Part shown: positions 53,709 to 61,773 of the stretch, in pieces
Position numbering within the stretch: position 1 is the first letter of the stretch
Layout: every line of letters starts with the position of its first letter
Source: Alloalcanivorax marinus
GTDB taxonomy: Bacteria > Pseudomonadota > Gammaproteobacteria > Pseudomonadales > Alcanivoracaceae
Assembly: GCF_016785095.1 (NCBI RefSeq)
Contig: NZ_JAEKJB010000015.1
Coordinates: forward strand, 124,001 to 188,000
Direction: 5' to 3'
Length of the DNA: 64,000 nt
The notes under the pieces: generated by a model
The model's database searches: none
Told to the model about the DNA's origin: nothing
Seen by the model: the letters and a program-made list of their open reading frames with translations, nothing else
Position numbers and translations under genes: made by a program

Positions 53709-54582
53709 TCGCCGGCTCCATGGTGGAATGCCCGGACGCCGCCACCCAGTGCAAACGACTGTTGGGCAACGCCTGGTGCAGCAGCCAGGCCTGCTCCGGC
53801 GGGCACACCATGTCGTAACGGCCATGCACGATTTCCACCGGGCATTGCAGTTCACCGAGCCGGGGCAGCAGGGGCCGCTCCAGGAAGCCACCGTTCACGA
53901 AGTAGTGGGTTTCCAGCCGCGCCATGGCCAGGGCGTTGTGGTCCACGTTCAGTTCCGCCGGCGGCGTCAGGCTGGACAGGCGCGCCTCCCACAGGGTCCA
54001 TTCCCGGGCCAGCCGCTCGCCGTCCGGCCCCTCCAGGGCACGGTGGTAGCGATGCAGCAGGTCACCGCCGTCATCCTCCGGCAGAGCGTCCAGCAGGCGC
54101 TGCCAGTGATCCGGATAGAAACGGGCGGCGCCATGCTCGGTGTAAAGCCAGTCGATGTCCTGCTGGCGGCACAGGAACACGCCCCGCAGCACCAGGCCGG
54201 CCACTGAATCCGGGTACGCCAGGGCGTAGGCCAGCGCCAGGGTCACGCCCCAGGAGCCGCCCAGCACCAGTTCCCAGCGCGGGATGTCCAGGTGGGCGCG
54301 GATGCGCTCCAGGTCCGCCACCAGGTCCGGCAGGGTGTTATGCTCGGTGCAGGCGTAGGGCTGGCTGCGCCCGGCGCCGCGCTGGTCGTAGACCACGATG
54401 CGGAAGCGGTGCGGATCGAACAGCCGCCGCAGCATCGGCGAACTGCCCCCGCCCGGGCCACCGTGCAGCGCCACCACCGGCGGCCCGTCCGGATTGCCAC
54501 TTTGCTCCACGTACAACCGATGGCCGTGACCCACGTCCAGGTGTTCACGATGATAGGGTTCAACAGGGGGAAATAACGACAT
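53608..54582 (-). CDS. pip: Prolyl aminopeptidase
   Basis: Releases N-terminal proline from peptides. The 324-residue S33 peptidase has HGGPGGG (40-46), nucleophile Ser110 in GGSWG, Asp257 in HGRYDMVCP and His285 in SGHSTMEP. The start MSLFPPVEPYH fits the family, and GGAAGG lies 5 nt upstream. The ATG shares two bases with the ATG of the opposite-strand lipoprotein gene (palindromic CATG). The final ~20 Ser/Arg-rich residues, after the catalytic domain, overlap the DUF3261 gene. Confidence 0.93.
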   Translation of the reverse strand: MSLFPPVEPYHREHLDVGHGHRLYVEQSGNPDGPPVVALHGGPGGGSSPMLRRLFDPHRFRIVVYDQRGAGRSQPYACTEHNTLPDLVADLERIRAHLDIPRWELVLGGSWGVTLALAYALAYPDSVAGLVLRGVFLCRQQDIDWLYTEHGAARFYPDHWQRLLDALPEDDGGDLLHRYHRALEGPDGERLAREWTLWEARLSSLTPPAELNVDHNALAMARLETHYFVNGGFLERPLLPRLGELQCPVEIVHGRYDMVCPPEQAWLLHQALPNSRLHWVAASGHSTMEPAITQALVRSVKALSRPRATAASGSRSGRYTPGSA

Positions 54583-55036
54583 GCGGACCTTCCGCCACGG
54601 GCGACGGCTTCCAGCATACTGTTTGCTGGTATTGCTGCAACTGGCTCTCGCCGGTTGTGACCGGCCGCCGCCGGAACAGGCACTGCGGGACGCCGTGGCC
54701 GAGCTGGAAACCGCCCTGGAAGCCGGCGACGTGGATACCGTCATGGACCGGCTGGACGATGGTTTCCGCTACCGGGATCTGGATCGCAAGGCGGTGGGCC
54801 GCCGGCTGGTGGGCGCCTTTCTGCGCTACCCGAAACGCCAGGTCACCTTCATGAACGTGCGGGTGGAGCTGGCCACGCCGGCGGACAACGCCAGCGTGCG
54901 CTTCAATGCTCTCGTGTGGGGTGGCCGCGCCACCCTGCCGGACGACGCGGACGGCTTTCAGGTCAGCAGCCACTGGCGCCGTGACGGTGGCGACTGGTTG
55001 CTGACCGGGGTGGAGACGCGGGGGTGGCGACAGTAG
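54581..55036 (+). CDS. Predicted small lipoprotein of unknown function
   Basis: A 151-residue lipoprotein with signal peptide and lipobox ALAGC at about residue 26. The mature part has an amphipathic helix (EQALRDAVAELETALEAGDVD) and a beta-rich remainder ending HWRRDGGDWLLTGVETRGWRQ, which looks like the NTF2/SnoaL-like fold. The AGGGGG ribosome-binding site 10 nt upstream lies inside the pip coding sequence. Function unknown. Confidence 0.78.
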   Translation: MRTFRHGRRLPAYCLLVLLQLALAGCDRPPPEQALRDAVAELETALEAGDVDTVMDRLDDGFRYRDLDRKAVGRRLVGAFLRYPKRQVTFMNVRVELATPADNASVRFNALVWGGRATLPDDADGFQVSSHWRRDGGDWLLTGVETRGWRQ

Positions 55037-55047
55037 CGACCGCCGTT

Positions 55048-55104
55048 ATCGCGGCTGAAACGGAACGCCGCCCGACCGCTCCCGCCCCATTGCAAAGCCG
55101 CGAT
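55048..55104. repeat. Degenerate REP-like inverted repeat
   Basis: ATCGCGGCT (55048-55056) and AGCCGCGAT (55096-55104) are the inner REP arms, here 39 bp apart, between the converging lipoprotein and ntrC genes. The GTAGGAGC outer part is lost. Confidence 0.55.
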
Positions 55105-55107
55105 GTG

Positions 55108-56528
<1,421 letters not shown>

Positions 56529-56532
<4 letters not shown>

Positions 56533-57626
56533 GATCCATTGCTCTCCGTTGTGTCCAGCGGTTCCATGGGCAGCAGCAGGCTGAACAGGGTTCGCCCGGG
56601 TTCGCTCTCGCACTCAATCAGACCCTGGTGCTGACTGATGATCGACTGGGCGATGGACAGGCCCAGCCCGGAGCCATTGGCACGGCCGCTGACCATGGGA
56701 TAGAAAATTGTTTCCTGCAGGTCCTTGGGAATCCCCGGACCGTTGTCCTCGATGTCCACGCGCAGCACCAGCCGGTGGCGCTGGGCGCCGATGGTGAACT
56801 GGCGCAGCACGCGGGTGCGCATCACCACCCGGGCGTTCTCGGTGCCCGCTTCCAGCAGCGCCTGCATGGCGTTGCGCATCAGATTGAGCAGCACCTGGAT
56901 CAGTTGATCCCGGTCGGCGGTGACATCCGGCAGGCTGACGTCGTAATCGCGCACCAGGGCCACCCCTTCCGGGTATTCGGCGAGCAGTAGCTGGCGCACG
57001 TGCTCCAGGCATTCATGCACGTTCACCGGCGCGAAGGCCGGCGGCTTGCGCGGCCCCAGCATGCGATCCGCCACCGAGCGCAGGCGGTCCGCCTCGTCGA
57101 TGATCACCCGGGTGTACTCCGCCAGTTCCGGGTCCGGCAGGGCCCGCTCCAGCAACTGGGCGGCGCCGCGGATGCCCCCCAGCGGATTCTTGATCTCATG
57201 GGCCACGCCTCGCACCAGGGCCCGGGTGGCCTGATGGGCATGGATCAGCCCCTCCTCCCGGGTAATGCGCAGCAGCCGGTCCAGGGACTGCATTTCAATC
57301 AACAGCGCCATGGCCTGGCCCGGTTCATGGATCGGACTGACGCTGTAGTCGACCACCGCCTGCTGGCCGGGCGCCACATTGAGCTTGGCCTCCCGGCGGG
57401 TGAAGGGATGCCCCTCCTCGATGCACTGTTTCAGTGCGGACCGGGCTTCCTCGTCGTCGAAGAAGTAATCCGGCAGCCGCTGCCCGAGTACGCGGGCGGC
57501 GCTGGTGGACAGCAGCATTTCCGCCGCCGGATTGAGGTAGCGCACGCGCAGGTCGTCGTCGAGCATCATCACCGCCGTGCGGAGGTGGTCGAGCAATCGT
57601 TTCTGCAGCACCGTGTCTGAATTCAT
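56529..57626 (-). CDS. ntrB: Nitrogen sensor kinase NtrB
   Basis: Cytoplasmic histidine kinase/phosphatase, controlled by PII, that modifies NtrC. The 365-residue chain has a PAS domain (about 10-110), the phospho-acceptor His143 in VAHEIKNPLGG, N-box LNLMRNAMQA, and G-boxes DNGPGIP and GSGLGL. Start taken at 57626; an ATG one codon upstream and longer upstream frames exist but add no family-like sequence. Confidence 0.95.
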
Positions 57627-57768
57627 CATTCGGCCCATAACAGGGCATAAGCAATTATCAGGCCACCCGTCATGGGGCTCGAAGGCCCCGGGAACGGGCG
57701 ACCCGGCGGGTCGTCTCGGTGCAGTGTAGAAAGAAGAGGCGGGGAATGCACCGATTTGGTGCGAATTA

Positions 57769-58482
57769 TCAGCGCGTGGCGCGTGTCGCCGGCGCTCCCA
57801 GGGCACCGGCGGCGCCCCGTTGCGCGGCACTCCCGCCCTTGGCGCTGCCTCCGGCGGCGGCGGCGCCCCCCCGTTGCGCGGCGCCGCCCACGGACGGCAG
57901 CCCACCGCCGGCGCCAGCGCCGTCGGCGGCACTGACCCGGTGCACATAGAGGGTGATCGGATCGGAAGTGATCAGGATCCGCCCCTGGGAATCCTTGATC
58001 ACCGCGCGCAGGGAATGGGTGCCCGGGTCGGGAAAGTCCAGGGAGAGGCCCTGCACCGGCGTGCCATTGTCGATCAACTCCACCCGATGGCCCTCCGGCG
58101 GACGCGGCTCCACCCGCACTTCTATCGTCACCGGGTTGTCCTGGGGAAGGCGCACCGTGGCCTGGTTGGCGGGGCTGACGATGGTGAGACTCCGGTAACC
58201 GTTGAAGTCCGTGGCATCCGGCCCACGCCGCGGGTCGCTCGCCCGGTCGTCGTCCGGGGCGCGCGGAATGGCGTCCTCCCTGGGCCGGGGGCTGTCCATG
58301 GTGTTGGTGGGGCCGACGCTCACCGGCTCGGCGCCGCTGTTTTCCGGCGGGTTATCGGTAAACACCACATTGCCGTTCTCATCCACTACCCGGTAGATGC
58401 CCGCGGACGGCGCGGCGTCCGTGTCGGTCTGGGCCAGCGCCGCCAGCGGCAGCAGGATCAACAGCAGCGGCCAGGTTTTCAT
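57769..58482 (-). CDS. DUF4124-domain exported protein with Gly/Ala-rich tail
   Basis: A 237-residue protein with signal peptide (1-17, ending ALAQ). The DUF4124 segment GIYRVVDENGNVVFTDNPPENS (about 28-49) is followed by an Asp/Arg/Pro-rich linker, a beta-sandwich-like domain (about 95-185, SLTIVSPANQATVRLPQDN..) and a 45-residue Gly/Ala/Arg tail with a repeated AAQRG unit. It occupies the position between glnA and ntrB known from pseudomonads. Periplasmic; function unknown. Confidence 0.85.
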   Translation of the reverse strand: MKTWPLLLILLPLAALAQTDTDAAPSAGIYRVVDENGNVVFTDNPPENSGAEPVSVGPTNTMDSPRPREDAIPRAPDDDRASDPRRGPDATDFNGYRSLTIVSPANQATVRLPQDNPVTIEVRVEPRPPEGHRVELIDNGTPVQGLSLDFPDPGTHSLRAVIKDSQGRILITSDPITLYVHRVSAADGAGAGGGLPSVGGAAQRGGAAAAGGSAKGGSAAQRGAAGALGAPATRATR

Positions 58483-58560
58483 GGCATTCCCCCGAATAAG
58501 ACGATGCCCCGATTCTGCGGCCTGCCCACCCCCGAAAAAAGGGCCCCCGCCACAAAAAAA

Positions 58561-58632
58561 TGGTTCATCGCGCTTTGACGGAAAGTCTCGCTCCAGTCGG
58601 GGCGCGACTTCCCGCCAAAGCGCGATAAACCA
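58561..58632. repeat. Large 34-4-34 palindrome between glnA and the DUF4124 gene
   Basis: Two 34-bp arms (58561-58594 and 58599-58632) around a 4-nt loop match at 29 of 34 positions. On the minus strand three of the five mismatches become G-U pairs, so the hairpin is more stable in that RNA. It is flanked by A-runs on both sides and lies right behind the glnA terminator, in the leader of the DUF4124 gene. It is not of the GTAGGAGC REP type. Confidence 0.85.
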
Positions 58633-58658
58633 AAAAACCCCGCCGGAGCGGGGTTTTT
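58633..58658 (-). terminator. Terminator of glnA
   Basis: A perfect stem AAAAACCCCGC/GCGGGGTTTTT with loop CGGA lies about 22 nt after the glnA stop; the minus-strand copy ends in a T-run. Confidence 0.93.
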
Positions 58659-58680
58659 CGTGGTGCCTCGGGGCGAACCC

Positions 58681-60087
58681 TTAGCAGCTGTAGTACATAT
58701 CGAACTCGACCGGGTGCGGGGTCATGTTCAGGCGCTCGATCTCTTCGCGCTTGAGCTCGATGTAGCCTTCCAGCATGTCCTTGGTGAACACGTCGCCCTG
58801 GGTCAGGAAGTCCTGATCCGCTTCCAGGGCGTCCAGCGCCATGGTCAGGGTATGCGCCACGGTCGGGATGTCCTTGGCTTCCTCGGCCGGCAGGTCGTAC
58901 AGATCCTTGTCCATGGCGTCGCCCGGGTGGATCTTGTTCTTGATGCCGTCCAGGCCGGCCATCATCAGCGCGGCGAAGCACAGGTACGGGTTGGCGGACG
59001 GGTCCGGGAAGCGGGTCTCGATGCGACGCGCTTTCGGGTTGCTCACCCACGGAATGCGGATGGAAGCGGAGCGGTTACGGGCGGAGTACGCCAGCATTAC
59101 CGGGGCTTCGAAGCCGGGCACCAGACGCTTGTAGGAGTTGGTGGAGCCGTTGGTGAAGGCGTTCAGCGCGCGGGCGTGCTTGATCACACCACCGATGTAG
59201 AACAGCGCTTCCTCGGACAGGCCCGCGTACTCGTCACCGGCGAACAGGTTCTTGCCGTCTTTGGCCAGGGACATGTGCACGTGCATACCGGAGCCGTTGT
59301 CACCGATCAGCGGCTTGGGCATGAAAGTGGCGGTTTTGCCGTAGGCGTGGGCCACGTTGTGCACGCAGTACTTGAGGATCTGCACTTCGTCGGCTTTCTT
59401 GGTGAGGGTGTTGGCGCCCACACCGATCTCGCACTGGCCGGCGGTGCCCACTTCGTGGTGGTGCACTTCGATTTCCAGACCCATCTGCTCCATGGCCGCG
59501 CACATGGCGCCACGCAGGTCGTGCAGGCTGTCCACCGGGGGAACCGGGAAGTAGCCGCCTTTCACGCCGGGACGGTGACCGATGTTGTTCTTCTCGAACT
59601 CATCGGCGGACACCCAGGCCGCTTCCTCGGAGTAGATGCTGTACATGGAGCCGGACATGTCGGACTTCCACTGCACGGAATCGAATACGAAGAACTCCGG
59701 CTCCGGACCGAACAGCGCGCTGTCGGCGATGCCGGTGGACTTCAGGTATTCCTCGGCGCGCAACGCCACGGAACGCGGGTCCCGCTCGTAGCCCTGCATG
59801 GTGGCGGGCTCGACGATGTTGCAGCGCAGGTTCAGGGTGGCGACGTCGGTGAAGGGATCGAGGACGGCGGTTTCGTCTTCCGGCATCAGGATCATGTCGG
59901 ATTCGTTGATACCCTTCCAGCCAGCGATGGAGGAACCGTCGAACATCTTACCGTCCTGGAAGAAATCGTCATCGATCTCGCCCACCGGCAGAGTGACGTG
60001 CTGCTCCTTGCCGCGGCTGTCGGTGAAACGCAGGTCCACCCACTTCACGTCGTTGTCTTTGATCAGTTTCAGCGTCTTTTCAGACAT
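58681..60087 (-). CDS. glnA: Glutamine synthetase, type I
   Basis: Makes glutamine from glutamate and ammonia. The 468-residue chain has the usual N-terminal loop with DGKMFDGSSI, the active-site PEPEFFVFD, NGSGMHVH, and the end TPHPVEFDMYYSC. Tyr397 in DLYDLP is the adenylylation site, at the same number as in E. coli, so control by GlnE is expected. Expression is probably from a sigma-54 promoter with two NtrC sites upstream. Confidence 0.97.
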   Translation of the reverse strand: MSEKTLKLIKDNDVKWVDLRFTDSRGKEQHVTLPVGEIDDDFFQDGKMFDGSSIAGWKGINESDMILMPEDETAVLDPFTDVATLNLRCNIVEPATMQGYERDPRSVALRAEEYLKSTGIADSALFGPEPEFFVFDSVQWKSDMSGSMYSIYSEEAAWVSADEFEKNNIGHRPGVKGGYFPVPPVDSLHDLRGAMCAAMEQMGLEIEVHHHEVGTAGQCEIGVGANTLTKKADEVQILKYCVHNVAHAYGKTATFMPKPLIGDNGSGMHVHMSLAKDGKNLFAGDEYAGLSEEALFYIGGVIKHARALNAFTNGSTNSYKRLVPGFEAPVMLAYSARNRSASIRIPWVSNPKARRIETRFPDPSANPYLCFAALMMAGLDGIKNKIHPGDAMDKDLYDLPAEEAKDIPTVAHTLTMALDALEADQDFLTQGDVFTKDMLEGYIELKREEIERLNMTPHPVEFDMYYSC

Positions 60088-60220
60088 TATCGAGCGTCCT
60101 CCTGGAACGGGTATGTTTCTGGCTGCTCGCCGCCTTGGCTGCCGGCACGCGAAGAGCCGTTATTCTTGGGAGCCTCTGCTTGGCTACCCAGGCCACGGGG
60201 GCCCGCACGCCTATAGGGTG

Positions 60221-60236
60221 AGCAATTATTGTGCCA
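60221..60236 (-). promoter_or_regulatory. Sigma-54 promoter of glnA
   Basis: On the minus strand TGGCAC, AATAA, TTGCT matches the -24/-12 consensus TGGCAC-N5-TTGCW perfectly. Start of transcription would be near 60209, giving a leader of about 120 nt before glnA. No equally good sigma-70 promoter was noticed. Confidence 0.88.
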
Positions 60237-60297
60237 GCCCTTTTTTGGCGCACCCTCGGGGGTTTGACGCCCTCTGGATGTATTTTGCCCGGCGCAA

Positions 60298-60344
60298 AGC
60301 ACCACAAGAGTGCACACCGACGGCACAACGCACCATTATAGTGC
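60298..60344. promoter_or_regulatory. Two NtrC-binding sites (glnA enhancer)
   Basis: GCACCA-CAA-GAGTGC (within 60298-60314) and GCACCA-TTA-TAGTGC (60330-60344) match the NtrC palindrome GCACCA-N3-TGGTGC at 10 and 11 of 12 core positions. Their centres are 31 bp apart and about 97 and 128 bp upstream of the predicted start, close to the E. coli glnA arrangement. The distal site overlaps the 3' end of the tusA-like gene. Confidence 0.8.
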
Positions 60345-60584
60345 CACCGACGCTTCGCCGACCCGGAGGGTGATCACCACTTCCCGGTCGTCCTGCTCGG
60401 TTTTCAACACTTCATGGCCGTTGATGCGGCACCAGGCGGGAATATCGTTGAGCGCGCCGGGGTCCGTGCAGGTTACCCGCAGGACGGCCCCTTGCGCCAG
60501 TTCATTGACCTTGTTCTGGGTTTTGATCACCGGAATGGGGCACAGCTGCCGGCGCACATCCAGTTCATGAACGTTTTCGGTCAT
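60336..60584 (-). CDS. TusA-family sulfur carrier protein
   Basis: An 82-residue TusA/YedF-like protein with the sulfur-carrying Cys15 in LCPIPVIKT and a normal alpha/beta length. TusA proteins pass persulfide sulfur from cysteine desulfurase to tRNA-thiolating or other enzymes. It lies 3 nt downstream of the PP-loop gene and surely in one operon with it, which suggests it feeds sulfur to that enzyme. Its last codons lie in the glnA enhancer. Confidence 0.88.
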   Translation of the reverse strand: MTENVHELDVRRQLCPIPVIKTQNKVNELAQGAVLRVTCTDPGALNDIPAWCRINGHEVLKTEQDDREVVITLRVGEASVAL

Positions 60585-60587
60585 GGT

Positions 60588-61691
60588 TCAGCCCACATGC
60601 CAGGAAAGAGGGATGTCATCGGGCAGCGCCGGGGCCACCGTGATTTCCCGGGCCACGCCGCCGGGCTCCTTCACTTCCAGGACCACCTCGTCGTCGCCAC
60701 GGCCCTTGGAATAGCGCGCCACGATGGCGGCGGCCCGGCGCAATTCCTGTTCGGACTCGAAGGTGCCGTCCACCAGGGCCAACGGCCCCGGGCAACTGAC
60801 CGTGGTGAGGCTGGTGAACTGGTAGCGGTAGCCTTCCAGGAAGCGGTTCTCGCCTTCTTCCCGGCTGATGATCAGCTTGTGGTGCTCGGCGGGCCGGATA
60901 TGACGCCCCACCTTGAGCAGCATGATGTCGTCCAGCTCGTAGCGGCGCTCGTTGCGGGCGCGCCACAGGTCGGCCAGCTTGTTGGAATAGGATTCGTCGG
61001 TGAGGAAGCAGCAGCCGCCGGCGGGCTGGGCATACTCCTCCAGGCCAAAATGCCTGGCCAGGGCCATCTGCGGCTTGCGGTTGCGGCCGGAAAAGTCGTA
61101 CAGCCGCTCGCGGTCCACCCAGCCTTCGCGCTCCGGCAGGGTTTCCGGCAGGTTGCGCGCGCTCAGCGGGCGCAGCAGCCGGTCGTCGGCGCCGGATTCG
61201 CTGCTGATGATGGGCATGGTTTCCTTGCGCTGGCTCTTGGGCCGCTGGCCCACCACCTCACCGGTGATGATGAAATCGAACCCCTTCTCGCCGGCCAGCT
61301 CGCGGGCCTTGTTGAGCATCAGGGTGGCCTGGTTGACCATGAAGATCTTGCAGTCCAGGCAGGGGTTCAGGTTGGCGCCGTAGCCGTGCTTGGGGTTGAG
61401 CACCACATCCTTGTACTCCTCGGAGATATCCAGGATGTGCAGCTTGATGCCCAGCTTCTCGGCTACCCAGAGCGCATTGTTGCGCTTGTTCTTTTCCTTA
61501 TCCTTCTTGCGGATGGCGTGGGTATGGCCTTCCACGCAGAAACCGGTGAAGAAATTCACCCCTTCCACGTGGATGCCCTGCTCCTGCATCACTTTCACCG
61601 CCAGCATGGAGTCCAGCCCACCGGACACCAGGGCGATGGCGCGCCGCTGGATGGGTTCGGGGGTGGTGATCGGGGTTGCGGCCTCGGACAT
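60588..61691 (-). CDS. PP-loop ATPase with NFACT-R-like domain, predicted RNA thiolase
   Basis: A 367-residue protein. The N-terminal PP-loop domain has SGGLDS (23-28) as in MnmA/ThiI, the pair Cys111/Cys114 in NPCLDCK as in thiolation enzymes, and RRP-like KSQRKETMPI. A later GGCC pair and a C-terminal half with LLKVGRHIRPAEHHKLIISREEGEN resemble the NFACT-R RNA-binding domain. It is commonly annotated as a tRNA thiouridylase-like or methyltransferase-like protein. Together with the TusA-like gene it probably thiolates a tRNA or other RNA; the target is unknown. Confidence 0.8.
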   Translation of the reverse strand: MSEAATPITTPEPIQRRAIALVSGGLDSMLAVKVMQEQGIHVEGVNFFTGFCVEGHTHAIRKKDKEKNKRNNALWVAEKLGIKLHILDISEEYKDVVLNPKHGYGANLNPCLDCKIFMVNQATLMLNKARELAGEKGFDFIITGEVVGQRPKSQRKETMPIISSESGADDRLLRPLSARNLPETLPEREGWVDRERLYDFSGRNRKPQMALARHFGLEEYAQPAGGCCFLTDESYSNKLADLWRARNERRYELDDIMLLKVGRHIRPAEHHKLIISREEGENRFLEGYRYQFTSLTTVSCPGPLALVDGTFESEQELRRAAAIVARYSKGRGDDEVVLEVKEPGGVAREITVAPALPDDIPLSWHVG

Positions 61692-61773
61692 AGGATTTGC
61701 TCAGCGCGTTGCTCAAAAATCGGGCGGCGCAGTATAGCAAATCACACCCCGTTGACGAACCGGAGCGTCAAGT

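Noticed and set aside
60088..60220. Riboswitch or leader peptide in the glnA leader
   Set aside because: Only weak hairpins are visible, and no known glutamine-riboswitch pattern was recognised.
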